Assembly (NCBI GenBank): GCA_902826685.1
Contig: CADEFT010000004.1
Location: 95,276-159,275 of the forward strand
Direction of reading: 5' to 3'
DNA length: 64,000 bases
DNA from: an uncultured Acidobacteriota bacterium
GTDB taxonomy: Bacteria > Acidobacteriota > Terriglobia > Bryobacterales > Bryobacteraceae
Shown here: positions 1-7,945 of the stretch, in pieces
How positions within the stretch are numbered: the first letter of the stretch is position 1
Layout of the letters: every line of letters begins with the position of its first letter
Notes under the pieces: generated by a model
Seen by the model: only the letters and a program-made list of their open reading frames with translations
What the model was told of the DNA's origin: nothing
Databases searched by the model: none
Made by a program: the position numbers and the translations under genes

Positions 1-233
1 CCCTGCTCGAACGTGATGTAGCCGTTCGTTCCAACGTAAACGTTGGTGAGCGTCGTACCGAAGAAATTGATCGGAAATCCAATCGCAATGGGTCCGGTAA
101 AGATGTCGTCCTCCCGCACCTGCGTCCCCACCACGGTGAACCCCGTTCGGACCGCCGGCTGCGCGAAGGCATCGTACGCCGTCGCCAATACCAGAGCGAA
201 CACGAAAAACAAGACGCGTCTGTTGATCTTCAT
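1..233 (-). CDS. Secreted protein, N-terminal part only (nidogen-like segment)
   Basis: The ATG at 233 follows a GAGGCAG ribosome site and starts 7 nt after the stop of the upstream gene, so it closes a minus-strand operon. The 77 visible residues begin with a signal peptide (MKINRRVLFFVFALVLATAY, then DAFAQ). The mature part contains GFPINFFGTTLTNVYVGTNG followed by YITFEQG, a pattern typical of nidogen-like extracellular modules in which a closed beta structure holds a 'GTNGYI' turn. The gene runs off the left edge, so its length and C-terminal sorting signal are unknown. Export is well supported; the nidogen-like label is recognition from a short stretch. Confidence 0.7.
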   Translation of the reverse strand, partial: MKINRRVLFFVFALVLATAYDAFAQPAVRTGFTVVGTQVREDDIFTGPIAIGFPINFFGTTLTNVYVGTNGYITFEQ

Positions 234-240
234 GGCTGCC

Positions 241-1167
241 TCACTCATCGTTCCTGGCCGAAAAAACGGCCGACGCGGATTGCCCTCGCAAGACGATCCA
301 CCACGCCGGGCCACCGCCGCCCGAATTGACCAGATAGCTATCGCCGTTCCGAAGCCGGCTCAGTTCCTGGACTTCGCAGGGCACCTCGCTCCACCGCACC
401 ACATCGTCCACCGTGTCGAACGTCATCACCGCACGCCCGCCGGGAACAATGCCCACAACGGTGCGGCCGTCGAGTGCCGGGGCCATCACTAGCGAGGCGC
501 CGTCGAAGGAACTGGCGAAAGTCCGCGTCGATCGCGCCGTTACATCGAGCATCGTAAAGGTCCGCCGTATGCCGTCGGCGATCAACAACCCTGTCGAGCC
601 GGGCAAAAACGTCAATCCCGCCACCCGGTTTGCGCGGAACAGAAGAGAGGGGCTGCTTTCACCACAGCCGTACCCATGGATGGATCCTCCCGCTTCCGCC
701 ACCGCGACGCAGGTTCCCGCGTCGTTTACAGCCAAAGCCTGTAAGTCGAGGGCCGTCTCAAACTCGAATACGACGCGTCCTCGCGCGGATACGATCTGCA
801 GTTGGCCCCGCCGCCCGCAGTAGACCGCCGCGAAGCCGCCGTTCGGACTAAACGCAATCGCATCGATGCAAGCGGCCGATCCCGCTACCGGTCTGAGACG
901 CGGCTCATCGAGCCCGGTCACCGACAATCCTTCCTCGCGCGCGTTCCTGGCGATGGCCCACGCCTGGCCCGGCGCCAGAAACATCCGCCCGGCACCTTCC
1001 GGCAGCAGCGACGGCTTCACATCGGAGGCGGCAGGCACGCCAAAGATGCCGTGCACTTGGGTCCCGTCCGGGCTCGAAAAGTGGCCAATCAACGGCGCCG
1101 AAACCGAACCCTCGGTCCGGGGAGCCTGCGCGATAAGAGACAGGGAAAAGACAAGGTTGAGAATCAT
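241..1167 (-). CDS. Secreted beta-propeller-like protein of unknown function
   Basis: A 308-residue protein beginning MILNLVFSLSLIAQAPRTEG, a short hydrophobic leader that predicts export. The body repeats short strand pairs such as IDAIAFSPNGGFAAVYCG, LQALAVNDAGTCVAVAEAG and VAGLTFLPGSTGLLIADG, the cadence of WD40/YVTN-like propeller blades. No catalytic motif is visible. I chose the ATG at 1167, which has GAGG about 10 nt upstream. A TTG at 1182 overlapping the preceding stop is an alternative and would add five residues. It sits between an Ig-like secreted gene and a nidogen-like gene, all on the minus strand with tiny gaps, so the three are probably co-expressed. Confidence 0.75.
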   Translation of the reverse strand: MILNLVFSLSLIAQAPRTEGSVSAPLIGHFSSPDGTQVHGIFGVPAASDVKPSLLPEGAGRMFLAPGQAWAIARNAREEGLSVTGLDEPRLRPVAGSAACIDAIAFSPNGGFAAVYCGRRGQLQIVSARGRVVFEFETALDLQALAVNDAGTCVAVAEAGGSIHGYGCGESSPSLLFRANRVAGLTFLPGSTGLLIADGIRRTFTMLDVTARSTRTFASSFDGASLVMAPALDGRTVVGIVPGGRAVMTFDTVDDVVRWSEVPCEVQELSRLRNGDSYLVNSGGGGPAWWIVLRGQSASAVFSARNDE

Positions 1168-1178
1168 GACGAGATACC

Positions 1179-1808
1179 TCAACGAGGCGGACCAAAGGTT
1201 ACGCCTCCGGCTCCGAGGCTGATGGTTCCCCGGGGGCCCGAGGGTACCGCCGGCCCGGAGCCGGAGTCGCCGCCGGCGCGTGTGACGGCCACACCGGCGC
1301 CCACGGCCGCCGCCGCGACGCCTACGATGATGCCCGCCACCGCCGCCGCCGAAATGCCCGCAGCCGCCGCCACGGCGGCCGTGGTCACCGGTACCGCGGC
1401 GCTGATGGCTCCTCCCGGCACCGAAGCGGTAGCGTTGATGGTGAAGGATGTGCCGGAGGCCGCGGTGAAAGATCCGCTCGAAGCCAGCCCCGCCGCGTTC
1501 GTTGTCACCAACGACGTGGATGTTCCCGCCGTGAAAGTGGCCGGGGTGCCAACTTGCTGGATCGAGAACAGCACGGCCACGCCCGCCACCGGTTTGTCGT
1601 TCTCGTCTGTAACCTTGACTACGGCCTGAGAACTAACCCGCCCTTTCTGCCCGCGCCGGAACTTCGAAGCGTCCTCCACCACGGTCAGCTTGTACTTACT
1701 CGGGACCTTCGGCTCTTCTTGAGCGAAACCTGAAGTAAGTAGCAGACCTGTCAGTGAAGTAGCCAGACAGCGGCGCACGCCGCCGGGAAGCCAGTGGATG
1801 GCTCTCAT
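1179..1808 (-). CDS. Secreted protein with a bacterial Ig-like (Big_1-type) domain and an alanine-rich hydrophobic tail
   Basis: The start at 1808 is chosen because GGAGGG lies just upstream; the frame is open further but without a ribosome site. Residues 1-30 form a signal peptide. Residues about 35-140 look like an invasin/Big_1-type immunoglobulin fold: VVKVTDENDKPVAGVAVLFS, then an ATFTAG...TSLVTTNAAGLASSGSF segment. A very Ala/Val/Gly-rich hydrophobic stretch follows (about 150-190), which could be a membrane anchor, then a short Gly/Pro-rich tail. It is first in a three-gene minus-strand operon of exported proteins. A surface or adhesive role is inference. Confidence 0.75.
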   Translation of the reverse strand: MRAIHWLPGGVRRCLATSLTGLLLTSGFAQEEPKVPSKYKLTVVEDASKFRRGQKGRVSSQAVVKVTDENDKPVAGVAVLFSIQQVGTPATFTAGTSTSLVTTNAAGLASSGSFTAASGTSFTINATASVPGGAISAAVPVTTAAVAAAAGISAAAVAGIIVGVAAAAVGAGVAVTRAGGDSGSGPAVPSGPRGTISLGAGGVTFGPPR

Positions 1809-1943
1809 GCGTCCCTCCGTTCGGTTCAGAATTTTCGTTTCATGGGTAAGAGCGGATTCGGCAACGAAAACACGACACAATTCTCATTGAGGCCCGCCCG
1901 GCCGCCCTGCCGCCTCTGCGCCAGTACACCGCCACGTGGTGTA
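1809..1943. promoter_or_regulatory. Divergent intergenic region between secreted-protein operon and receptor
   Basis: These 135 bases separate two divergent starts and must carry both promoters. I see AT-richer patches near 1826-1850 and 1862-1890 but no convincing -35/-10 pair on either strand, so no box is called. Confidence 0.35.
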
Positions 1944-4900
1944 ATGGCACTCATGTCTACGCTGCGGTTTCGTATAGCTGCATTGATTTTGTCTGCCACC
2001 TCCTTGTCCTTGGCGCAGACTGGTACAGGGAACATTCAAGGAACGGTTCGAGACGGCTCCGGAGCGGTGGTGCCCAAGGCGAAAATTGCCGCCGTGCACA
2101 CTGCCACTGCCCGCGAGTACTCCACCGAAACCAACGAAGTCGGGTTTTACCTTTTCCCCGCGATGCAGGGGGGCGCGTACCAGGTGTCGGCGGAATTCGC
2201 CGGCATGGAAACGTGGAAGGGAACCTTAACGCTGGCCGCCGGGCAATCGGCGGTAATCGACGTGGCGATGCGGCCGGGCTCCACCACCACCTCGGTCACG
2301 GTGGCGGGCGACGTCACTCCGCTCATCACCACCAACAGCCCCACGCTCGCCACCGTGCTCGAGCGTCAACGGATCGAGCAGTTGCCGATCAACGGGCGCT
2401 TCATCACCACGCTCTTAAATATGACCACGCCAGGCGTGGAGCCGGGCTCCGTGCCTCGTGTATGGGGACTGCGCTACGCCACCGAACTGCTGCAGGATGG
2501 CGCGGTGCTCGAGAATCGAGAATGGCAATCCATTCCCGCGCGGCCGCCGGGACTCGACACCATCGCCGAAGTGCGCTCGGAAACCAACAACTCCTCGGCC
2601 AAGCTCAACCGGCCGGGCACGTTCATGATGACCACCAAGTCCGGCACCAACGAGATCCACGGCGCTGCTTTCGAAACGCTGCGCAACAGCGGATTCGGCG
2701 TCGCCCGCGCCCGTCAGGATTTCTATCTGAAGCCGCCGCCGCTTGCGCGCAACGAATTCGGCGTCTCTCTCGGCGCGCCCGTCTTCATCCCCAAGCTTTA
2801 CAACGGCCGTAACCGCACGTTCTTCTTCTTCGCCTACGAAGGCTATCAACTCCGGCAGTCTTCCACGCGCAGCGTCGCGGTACCCACTCCGGCATTCCGT
2901 GAAGGCGACTTCAGCGGCCTGGTCGATGCCCAGGGCCGCGCCTTCACCATCTACGATCCGCTTTCCACCAACGCGCAGTGGGACCGCATGCCTTTCATCG
3001 GCAATCGCATTCCCGGCGCGCGTCAAACGCCTTTGGCCAAGTACCTCTATAGCGTGACGCCGCTGCCCACGTTCTCCGACAATCCGCTGGTCACCGCCAA
3101 TTGGTTCGGTACCGGATTCGACGTCACCCGCCAGCACACCGAGACCGTTCGCATCGATCACAAGGTGAACGACTCGAATCACCTGTTCTTCCGCTATTCG
3201 CACAGTCCGGCGTCGGGCTCGCGCACCAGCAGCCCTTACGGCCAGTCGCCCACCACGCTCGACCGAAGGGCCAACGCCTTCATCGACAGCCAGGTGAACG
3301 ACAGCGGCATCGCCAACTGGACGCACACCTTCTCGCCCACCTTCTTCAGCGAAACGCTGGTGACGGTGGCGCGCGATTACCGCGGCCAGCTTCCCTATAC
3401 AGGCACCGAAGAGATTTCCTCCACGCTTGGGCTGCCCAATCCGTTCAACGGCGTCGGGTTCCCGCGCATTCCCTGGTCCATGTCCACTAACACGGCCGTG
3501 GGAATGAACTACGACTCCAGCATCAATCCCACCATCAACTACGGCAAGATCTACAACTTCGATCAGAACTTTACCAAGGTTCAGGGCCGGCATGAGCTGC
3601 AGTTTGGCGGGCGCGTCCGCTATGAACAACTGGAAACGCTGAACGACCAGCAGATCGGCCAGGGCCAGTTGGACTACAGCAACGCCGGCAACACGGGCAC
3701 CTACGATCCCACTTCGGGCGCGGCCTACTCGGCCCGTCCCTTCACCGGCCACGTGGCCGCCAATTTTTTCCTTGGCATCGGTACCTACTCGGCGCAGTTC
3801 AACCGCACCTGGTACCGTCCGCGCGTGCATGAGCGGGCGCTCTATTTCCAGGACAATTTCAAAGTCAATTCGCGGCTCACGCTCAACCTGGGATTGCGCT
3901 GGGAATACAACAGCCCCATCAATGAGCGCGATCACACCATCTTCGGGTTCGATGAGAGGAACAAGGCCGTCATCCTCTCCCGCGATATTCCGGACCTGGC
4001 CCAGCGCGGCGTCGTGCTGCCCTCCATCGTCGATGCCTATACCAGGCTCGGTATGAAGTTCACCACGCCCGAAGCGGTCGGCCTGCCCGATTCGCTCACT
4101 TATTCAAACCGCTGGGATTTCGGCCCGCGCGCCGGCTTCGCTTACCGGCTCGGCTCGGGAAACCGCACCACCGTGATTCGCGGCGGCTACTCGATCTTCG
4201 CCTACCCTGAATCGCTGCGCCTGTTCGCCGGTAATACGCAAAACACGATTCCAGGCCGCGGCAACATCAGTTCGAACCCCAATGCCGCCGAGCAAAGTCC
4301 GGATGGCTTGCCGAACTACCTGCTGCGTTCCGTCCCCACGGTCTTTGCCGGCGTCAACAGCGCCAACGCTCTCGATATCAACCGCGTTACCGGCATCACC
4401 CGCGGCGGCGGAGCCGCTTACTATCTCGATCCGCGCCAGCCTACCGCGCGCGCTCATCAGTGGAACCTGCTGGTTGAGCGCGAAATGTTCGCCAATACCG
4501 TGGTGAAGTTCGGCTACGTCGGCACCCACGGCACACGCATGTCGCAGTGGTACACCTATAACGACGCGTCGCCGGCTTACGTCTGGTTCGCCACCCAGCG
4601 TGTTCCTTTCCCCACCGGCGAATTCGCCAACGTCGCCCGCCGGCCCTACGATCAGGAGTTGTACGGCACCATCCAGCGCTATCAGAAGACCGGCTGGTCG
4701 AATTTCAACGGGCTGCAGTTGGAGTTCGAACATCGCTACTCGAAGGGCTACGCCTTCCAGGTGTTCTATGTCATGAGCAACGCGATGCGCGTGGCAGGCG
4801 ATGGATGGCGCGACGACATTCTGCGCCCGGCCAACTACTACATGCCCGGCGCAGTGCCCGATGACGATAAGGCCCGCAATCGCCTGTTGTTCTACCGCCG

Positions 4901-5636
4901 CGACTCGGGCATTCCGAAGCACCGTGTGAACTGGAACTTCCTGGTCGATGTCCCCGTCGGCAAAGGTAAGAAATTCGCGGGCAATGCCGGCCGCGCGCTC
5001 GATACGGTTGTAGGCGGCTGGCAGCTGGCCGGCAACGGCACGCTTACCAGCCGTTACTTCCAGGTGCCCACCAACCTGTGGGGTACCCAGGGCAACCTCG
5101 AAGTCTATGGCAAAAAGTACCCCGTTCAGGATTGCCGCAGCGGCGTTTGCTACGACGGCTGGCTACATTGGAACGGCTACATTCCCGCCAACCGCATCAA
5201 TAGCGTCGACCCGCGCACCGGCCTGCCCAACGGCGTGATGGGAGTGCCCGATAGTTACAAGCCCTTCCAGGTTCCCGTCATCCCCACGCCGGCCAATGGC
5301 GGCACCGCGGCCGATCCGAACTTCCCGTTCTATGAAACCAACAACGTCGTCGTGCGGCTCAACAACGGCAGCGACCAGCGTATTGGCTTAGACACCGGTC
5401 TGCATCCGTTGCAGAATCAGTTCCTCAACGGCCCCCTGTTGTGGAGCATGCAAGCCTCGTTGTTCAAAACGGTCCCGCTCACCGAGCGTCTGGCGCTTCG
5501 TCTCAACGTGGACTTCCTCAACAACGTTTTCAACATGCCCGGTACGACCTTGCCCGGTAGCGACGGTGTCATCACCAATCGCCAATCCGCCAATTCGCCG
5601 CGCGTGCTGCAGTTGACAGTCCGCCTCACGTGGTAA
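1944..5636 (+). CDS. TonB-dependent receptor, Oar-like, with carboxypeptidase-regulatory domain
   Basis: A 1230-residue outer-membrane receptor. The signal peptide (about 1-25) ends SLAQ. Residues about 28-108 form a CarboxypepD_reg beta-sandwich (GNIQGTVRDGSGAVVPKAKI...). A plug region follows, with LERQRIEQLPINGR and a KSGTNEIHG motif near residue 231. The remainder is a long beta-barrel rich in aromatic strand ends, finishing in ...LQLTVRLTW with the terminal aromatic residue expected of an outer-membrane beta-signal. I start at ATG 1944; ATG 1953 three codons later is equally possible. The frame is open upstream to 1794, but that extension precedes the signal peptide. The downstream TPR gene overlaps its stop. 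Family and location are well supported; the substrate is unknown. Confidence 0.93.
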   Translation: MALMSTLRFRIAALILSATSLSLAQTGTGNIQGTVRDGSGAVVPKAKIAAVHTATAREYSTETNEVGFYLFPAMQGGAYQVSAEFAGMETWKGTLTLAAGQSAVIDVAMRPGSTTTSVTVAGDVTPLITTNSPTLATVLERQRIEQLPINGRFITTLLNMTTPGVEPGSVPRVWGLRYATELLQDGAVLENREWQSIPARPPGLDTIAEVRSETNNSSAKLNRPGTFMMTTKSGTNEIHGAAFETLRNSGFGVARARQDFYLKPPPLARNEFGVSLGAPVFIPKLYNGRNRTFFFFAYEGYQLRQSSTRSVAVPTPAFREGDFSGLVDAQGRAFTIYDPLSTNAQWDRMPFIGNRIPGARQTPLAKYLYSVTPLPTFSDNPLVTANWFGTGFDVTRQHTETVRIDHKVNDSNHLFFRYSHSPASGSRTSSPYGQSPTTLDRRANAFIDSQVNDSGIANWTHTFSPTFFSETLVTVARDYRGQLPYTGTEEISSTLGLPNPFNGVGFPRIPWSMSTNTAVGMNYDSSINPTINYGKIYNFDQNFTKVQGRHELQFGGRVRYEQLETLNDQQIGQGQLDYSNAGNTGTYDPTSGAAYSARPFTGHVAANFFLGIGTYSAQFNRTWYRPRVHERALYFQDNFKVNSRLTLNLGLRWEYNSPINERDHTIFGFDERNKAVILSRDIPDLAQRGVVLPSIVDAYTRLGMKFTTPEAVGLPDSLTYSNRWDFGPRAGFAYRLGSGNRTTVIRGGYSIFAYPESLRLFAGNTQNTIPGRGNISSNPNAAEQSPDGLPNYLLRSVPTVFAGVNSANALDINRVTGITRGGGAAYYLDPRQPTARAHQWNLLVEREMFANTVVKFGYVGTHGTRMSQWYTYNDASPAYVWFATQRVPFPTGEFANVARRPYDQELYGTIQRYQKTGWSNFNGLQLEFEHRYSKGYAFQVFYVMSNAMRVAGDGWRDDILRPANYYMPGAVPDDDKARNRLLFYRRDSGIPKHRVNWNFLVDVPVGKGKKFAGNAGRALDTVVGGWQLAGNGTLTSRYFQVPTNLWGTQGNLEVYGKKYPVQDCRSGVCYDGWLHWNGYIPANRINSVDPRTGLPNGVMGVPDSYKPFQVPVIPTPANGGTAADPNFPFYETNNVVVRLNNGSDQRIGLDTGLHPLQNQFLNGPLLWSMQASLFKTVPLTERLALRLNVDFLNNVFNMPGTTLPGSDGVITNRQSANSPRVLQLTVRLTW

Positions 5637-6916
5637 CGGGCATCCTGCTGGCGGCGGCGCTCCTGCAATCGCCCGCGCGGCGGGCGCTGCCGCTGGTGGA
5701 TGCCGGCATCGAGTTATCGCACCAGGGCCGCTTCGCCGAGGCTGGACAGAAGTTCGTCGAGGCCTTGTCGATCGATCCCAACCTCGCCGAAGCGCATTAC
5801 CTGCTTGGCCTCGTGCGCCAGCAGGAAGGGCGCACGGACCGCGCCATGCAGTCGTTCCGCGCCGTATTGAAAATCGAGCCCGGGCATGCCGCCGGGCAGG
5901 CACGCGTTTGTGAACTCGAAGCCGGCGCCGCCATCGGACGCGAGACCGGCTACCCGGCGGCAATCGCGGCCTGCCGCCGCGCCGTGCAACTCGATCCCAA
6001 GGATCCCGAACCCCATTTCCACCTCGGCCGCACGCTCGCCAAGAGCGGCGATCGCCTCAGCGCCATCCGCGAACTCAACACCGCCTTGCGCCTCGATCCC
6101 AAATCGCCGGGCGTGAAGTTCGAGCTCGCCATGGCTTACGTCGATTCGCAGGAGCCGGGCCGCGCGCTGCCTTTGCTTCAGGAAGTTGTGGAAGCCCAGC
6201 CGGCCAACGGCAACGCCAGGTTCCAACTGGCGTCGATTCTGGTCAGGCAGGGCGATTGCGCGGCGGCGCCGCCGCTGCTCGAAGCTTCCCCCGAAAGCAG
6301 CCAGAAATACTTCCTGCTCGGCGGTTGCTACAAGAAGTTGAACCGGCCCGAAGAAGCCGCCGCCGCTTACGCCAGTCTCGAAAAGCTTCGCGCGGGAACG
6401 GGCGCTCGCATGCAAGCCAAGTTCCGGTCGGCCGCCGCGCAGCGGCTCGACGAAGCCGGAAAAGTTGACGAAGCCATCGCCGAATACCGGGCCGCGCTCG
6501 ACCTGCATCCCGATCCCGCCATGGCCGTCGATCTGGCCGTGCTCTTTCTCAAAAAAGGGGAGCCCGCCGAGGTTCTGAAGCTTCTCGCTTCGAACGAAAC
6601 TCCGCTGGCTCGCTATCAGACCGCGTTGGCCCATGCCAGGCTTGGCGATCACGAAGCGGCGCTGAGCGAATTGCAGGCGGCTCTGCGCGCCAAGCCGGAC
6701 TTCGTGGAAGCACGGTATCAGCTTGGTGTCACGCTGCTCGCCGCCGGCCGCGCCGCCGAGGCCGCGGAGGCGCTGGCCGAAGCGACGCGCCTTCGGCCGG
6801 ACGAATCCGCCATTCGCCTCGCCTGGGCCGCCGCTCTCGAAAAGACCGGACAACCCGCTCGCGCCGCAAATGAGCGAAAATTAGCGGCGCAGTACGCGAA
6901 ATCGGAAACTCGTTAA
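5630..6916 (+). CDS. Exported TPR-repeat protein coupled to the receptor
   Basis: A 428-residue protein starting at a GTG inside the last codons of the receptor gene, a 7-nt overlap that implies translational coupling. The N-terminus (MVTGILLAAALLQSPARRAL) is a short signal-like helix. The rest is built of about ten 34-residue tetratricopeptide units, for example FAEAGQKFVEALSIDPNLAE and DRAMQSFRAVLKIEPGHAAG. TPR superhelices bind partner proteins; here the partner is probably a periplasmic component linked to the receptor (inference). Its stop is 21 nt upstream of two tiny ORFs, making it their likely operon leader. No enzymatic motif is visible. Confidence 0.88.
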   Translation: MVTGILLAAALLQSPARRALPLVDAGIELSHQGRFAEAGQKFVEALSIDPNLAEAHYLLGLVRQQEGRTDRAMQSFRAVLKIEPGHAAGQARVCELEAGAAIGRETGYPAAIAACRRAVQLDPKDPEPHFHLGRTLAKSGDRLSAIRELNTALRLDPKSPGVKFELAMAYVDSQEPGRALPLLQEVVEAQPANGNARFQLASILVRQGDCAAAPPLLEASPESSQKYFLLGGCYKKLNRPEEAAAAYASLEKLRAGTGARMQAKFRSAAAQRLDEAGKVDEAIAEYRAALDLHPDPAMAVDLAVLFLKKGEPAEVLKLLASNETPLARYQTALAHARLGDHEAALSELQAALRAKPDFVEARYQLGVTLLAAGRAAEAAEALAEATRLRPDESAIRLAWAAALEKTGQPARAANERKLAAQYAKSETR

Positions 6917-6937
6917 GATCGACGGAAAGGAGGAGCG

Positions 6938-6988
6938 ATGAAAGTTAAATCGAAAGTCAAAGCCGGTAACATCATCTGGAGCGATTGA
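6938..6988 (+). CDS. 16-residue mini-ORF, copy 1
   Basis: Encodes MKVKSKVKAGNIIWSD. A near-perfect Shine-Dalgarno site (AAGGAGGAG, 6927-6935) lies 2 nt before the ATG, stronger than at most genes here. It begins 21 nt after the TPR gene and is followed 11 nt later by a second, nearly identical ORF. The two differ at five bases, of which three are silent and one gives Ile to Val, a pattern suggesting selection on the peptide. A Lys-rich, amphipathic N-terminus followed by AGN-x-IW-x-D resembles the leader/core layout of short ribosomal peptides, but I recognise no named family and see no modifying enzyme next to it. Confidence 0.6.
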   Translation: MKVKSKVKAGNIIWSD

Positions 6989-6999
6989 AAGGAGAACCC

Positions 7000-7050
7000 A
7001 TGAAAGTCAAATCGAAAGTCAAAGCCGGCAACGTCATTTGGGGCGATTGA
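7000..7050 (+). CDS. 16-residue mini-ORF, copy 2
   Basis: Encodes MKVKSKVKAGNVIWGD, 14 of 16 residues identical to copy 1. Its own ribosome site, AAAGGAG (6988-6994), is 5 nt from the ATG. Its last 17 bases overlap, on the opposite strand, the end of a convergent TPR gene whose stop is at 7034-7036. Two paralogous peptides, each with its own ribosome site, are hard to explain as chance. Short peptides of this form might be precursors, toxins or signals; none of these roles is shown by the sequence. Confidence 0.6.
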   Translation: MKVKSKVKAGNVIWGD

Positions 7051-7945
7051 CCGGGACCTCAGTCAGCAGGATGCGCGCCTTGCGCACGGCTTCTTCGGAT
7101 TCCAGGCGCTTGGCGTGCAACTTGCGATACGCGGCAAAGTGCGGTTCCGCTTCCGCCTTGCGGCCCGTGCGCCGGTAGAGCAGCGCGAGCCGGTAGTGTG
7201 CCAATTCGTGGCCGGCGTCAAGCCGCAGCAGTTCTTTCAATTCGCGCTCGGCCGCGGAATCCTTGCCCAGGTCCAGATAGACGCGCGCCAGCTCGAAGCG
7301 CGCTCGCCGGTGGCCGGGATCCTGCTCGATCGCTTTGCGCAAAAGCATCTCCGCGCGGCCACGATCGGCGAACGATTGATGGTATGGCGATGCCGCCAGC
7401 GGTTCGATCAGCGAAGGCGCCAGCGCCGCATCCGCTTGTGCCACCAGCGCCAGTCCCTCGAACGCCCGCGTGTCCCCGGCGGCCAGAAACTCCCGCCTGG
7501 CGCTGTCATACCGTCCCAATCCGAACTGAGCCGCGCCCATCGCCAACCGCAGATCGGCGTTCTTAGGGTAGAGCCGCACACCCTCCGCCAGCATCTGCGC
7601 CGCCGCCGCCGTGGCACCATGCGCCATCAGGTGAACCGCCGCGTCCAATACATGGACGGCCGAAGGATCGGCTCGCACGGCGCTGGCAAACAGCCGGGCG
7701 GCCTCCACCGGTTGTCCCGCCGCTTCAAGCGCCAGCGCGCGATCATGCTCCGCCGACCCGGTGGGCCCGGCCGCGGGCAAGTTCAGAATCGCAAAAGGCG
7801 GCAGGGTATCCCGCGCCGCCGGTCCGGCCGAGGCATGCGCGCCCGCATCCACCGCCGCCTCAAACTTGCCTTCCACAAACTCCGGCTTATCGAACAGAGA
7901 AGGTTCGCGGACGGTTTGCAGCATCGCGAGCAGCAGCGGCATCAT
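7034..7945 (-). CDS. Exported TPR-repeat protein
   Basis: A 303-residue protein. The start at ATG 7945 makes a 4-nt ATGA overlap with the stop of the CRTAC1 gene upstream, so the two are translationally coupled. The N-terminus MMPLLLAMLQTVREPS is a weak signal-like segment. Residues about 70-290 hold TPR units (ALALEAAGQPVEAARLFASA, RRARFELARVYLDLGKDSAA, ELAHYRLALLYRRTGRKAEA). The last two helices are the clearest. It ends inside the second mini-ORF of the opposite strand. The probable role is scaffolding of an exported complex with the CRTAC1 protein (inference from pairing). Confidence 0.85.
   Translation of the reverse strand: MMPLLLAMLQTVREPSLFDKPEFVEGKFEAAVDAGAHASAGPAARDTLPPFAILNLPAAGPTGSAEHDRALALEAAGQPVEAARLFASAVRADPSAVHVLDAAVHLMAHGATAAAAQMLAEGVRLYPKNADLRLAMGAAQFGLGRYDSARREFLAAGDTRAFEGLALVAQADAALAPSLIEPLAASPYHQSFADRGRAEMLLRKAIEQDPGHRRARFELARVYLDLGKDSAAERELKELLRLDAGHELAHYRLALLYRRTGRKAEAEPHFAAYRKLHAKRLESEEAVRKARILLTEVPVNRPK

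Noticed and set aside
2415..3935. 506-residue minus-strand frame
   Set aside because: Antisense to the first receptor barrel; composition matches a shadow of GC-rich coding sequence.
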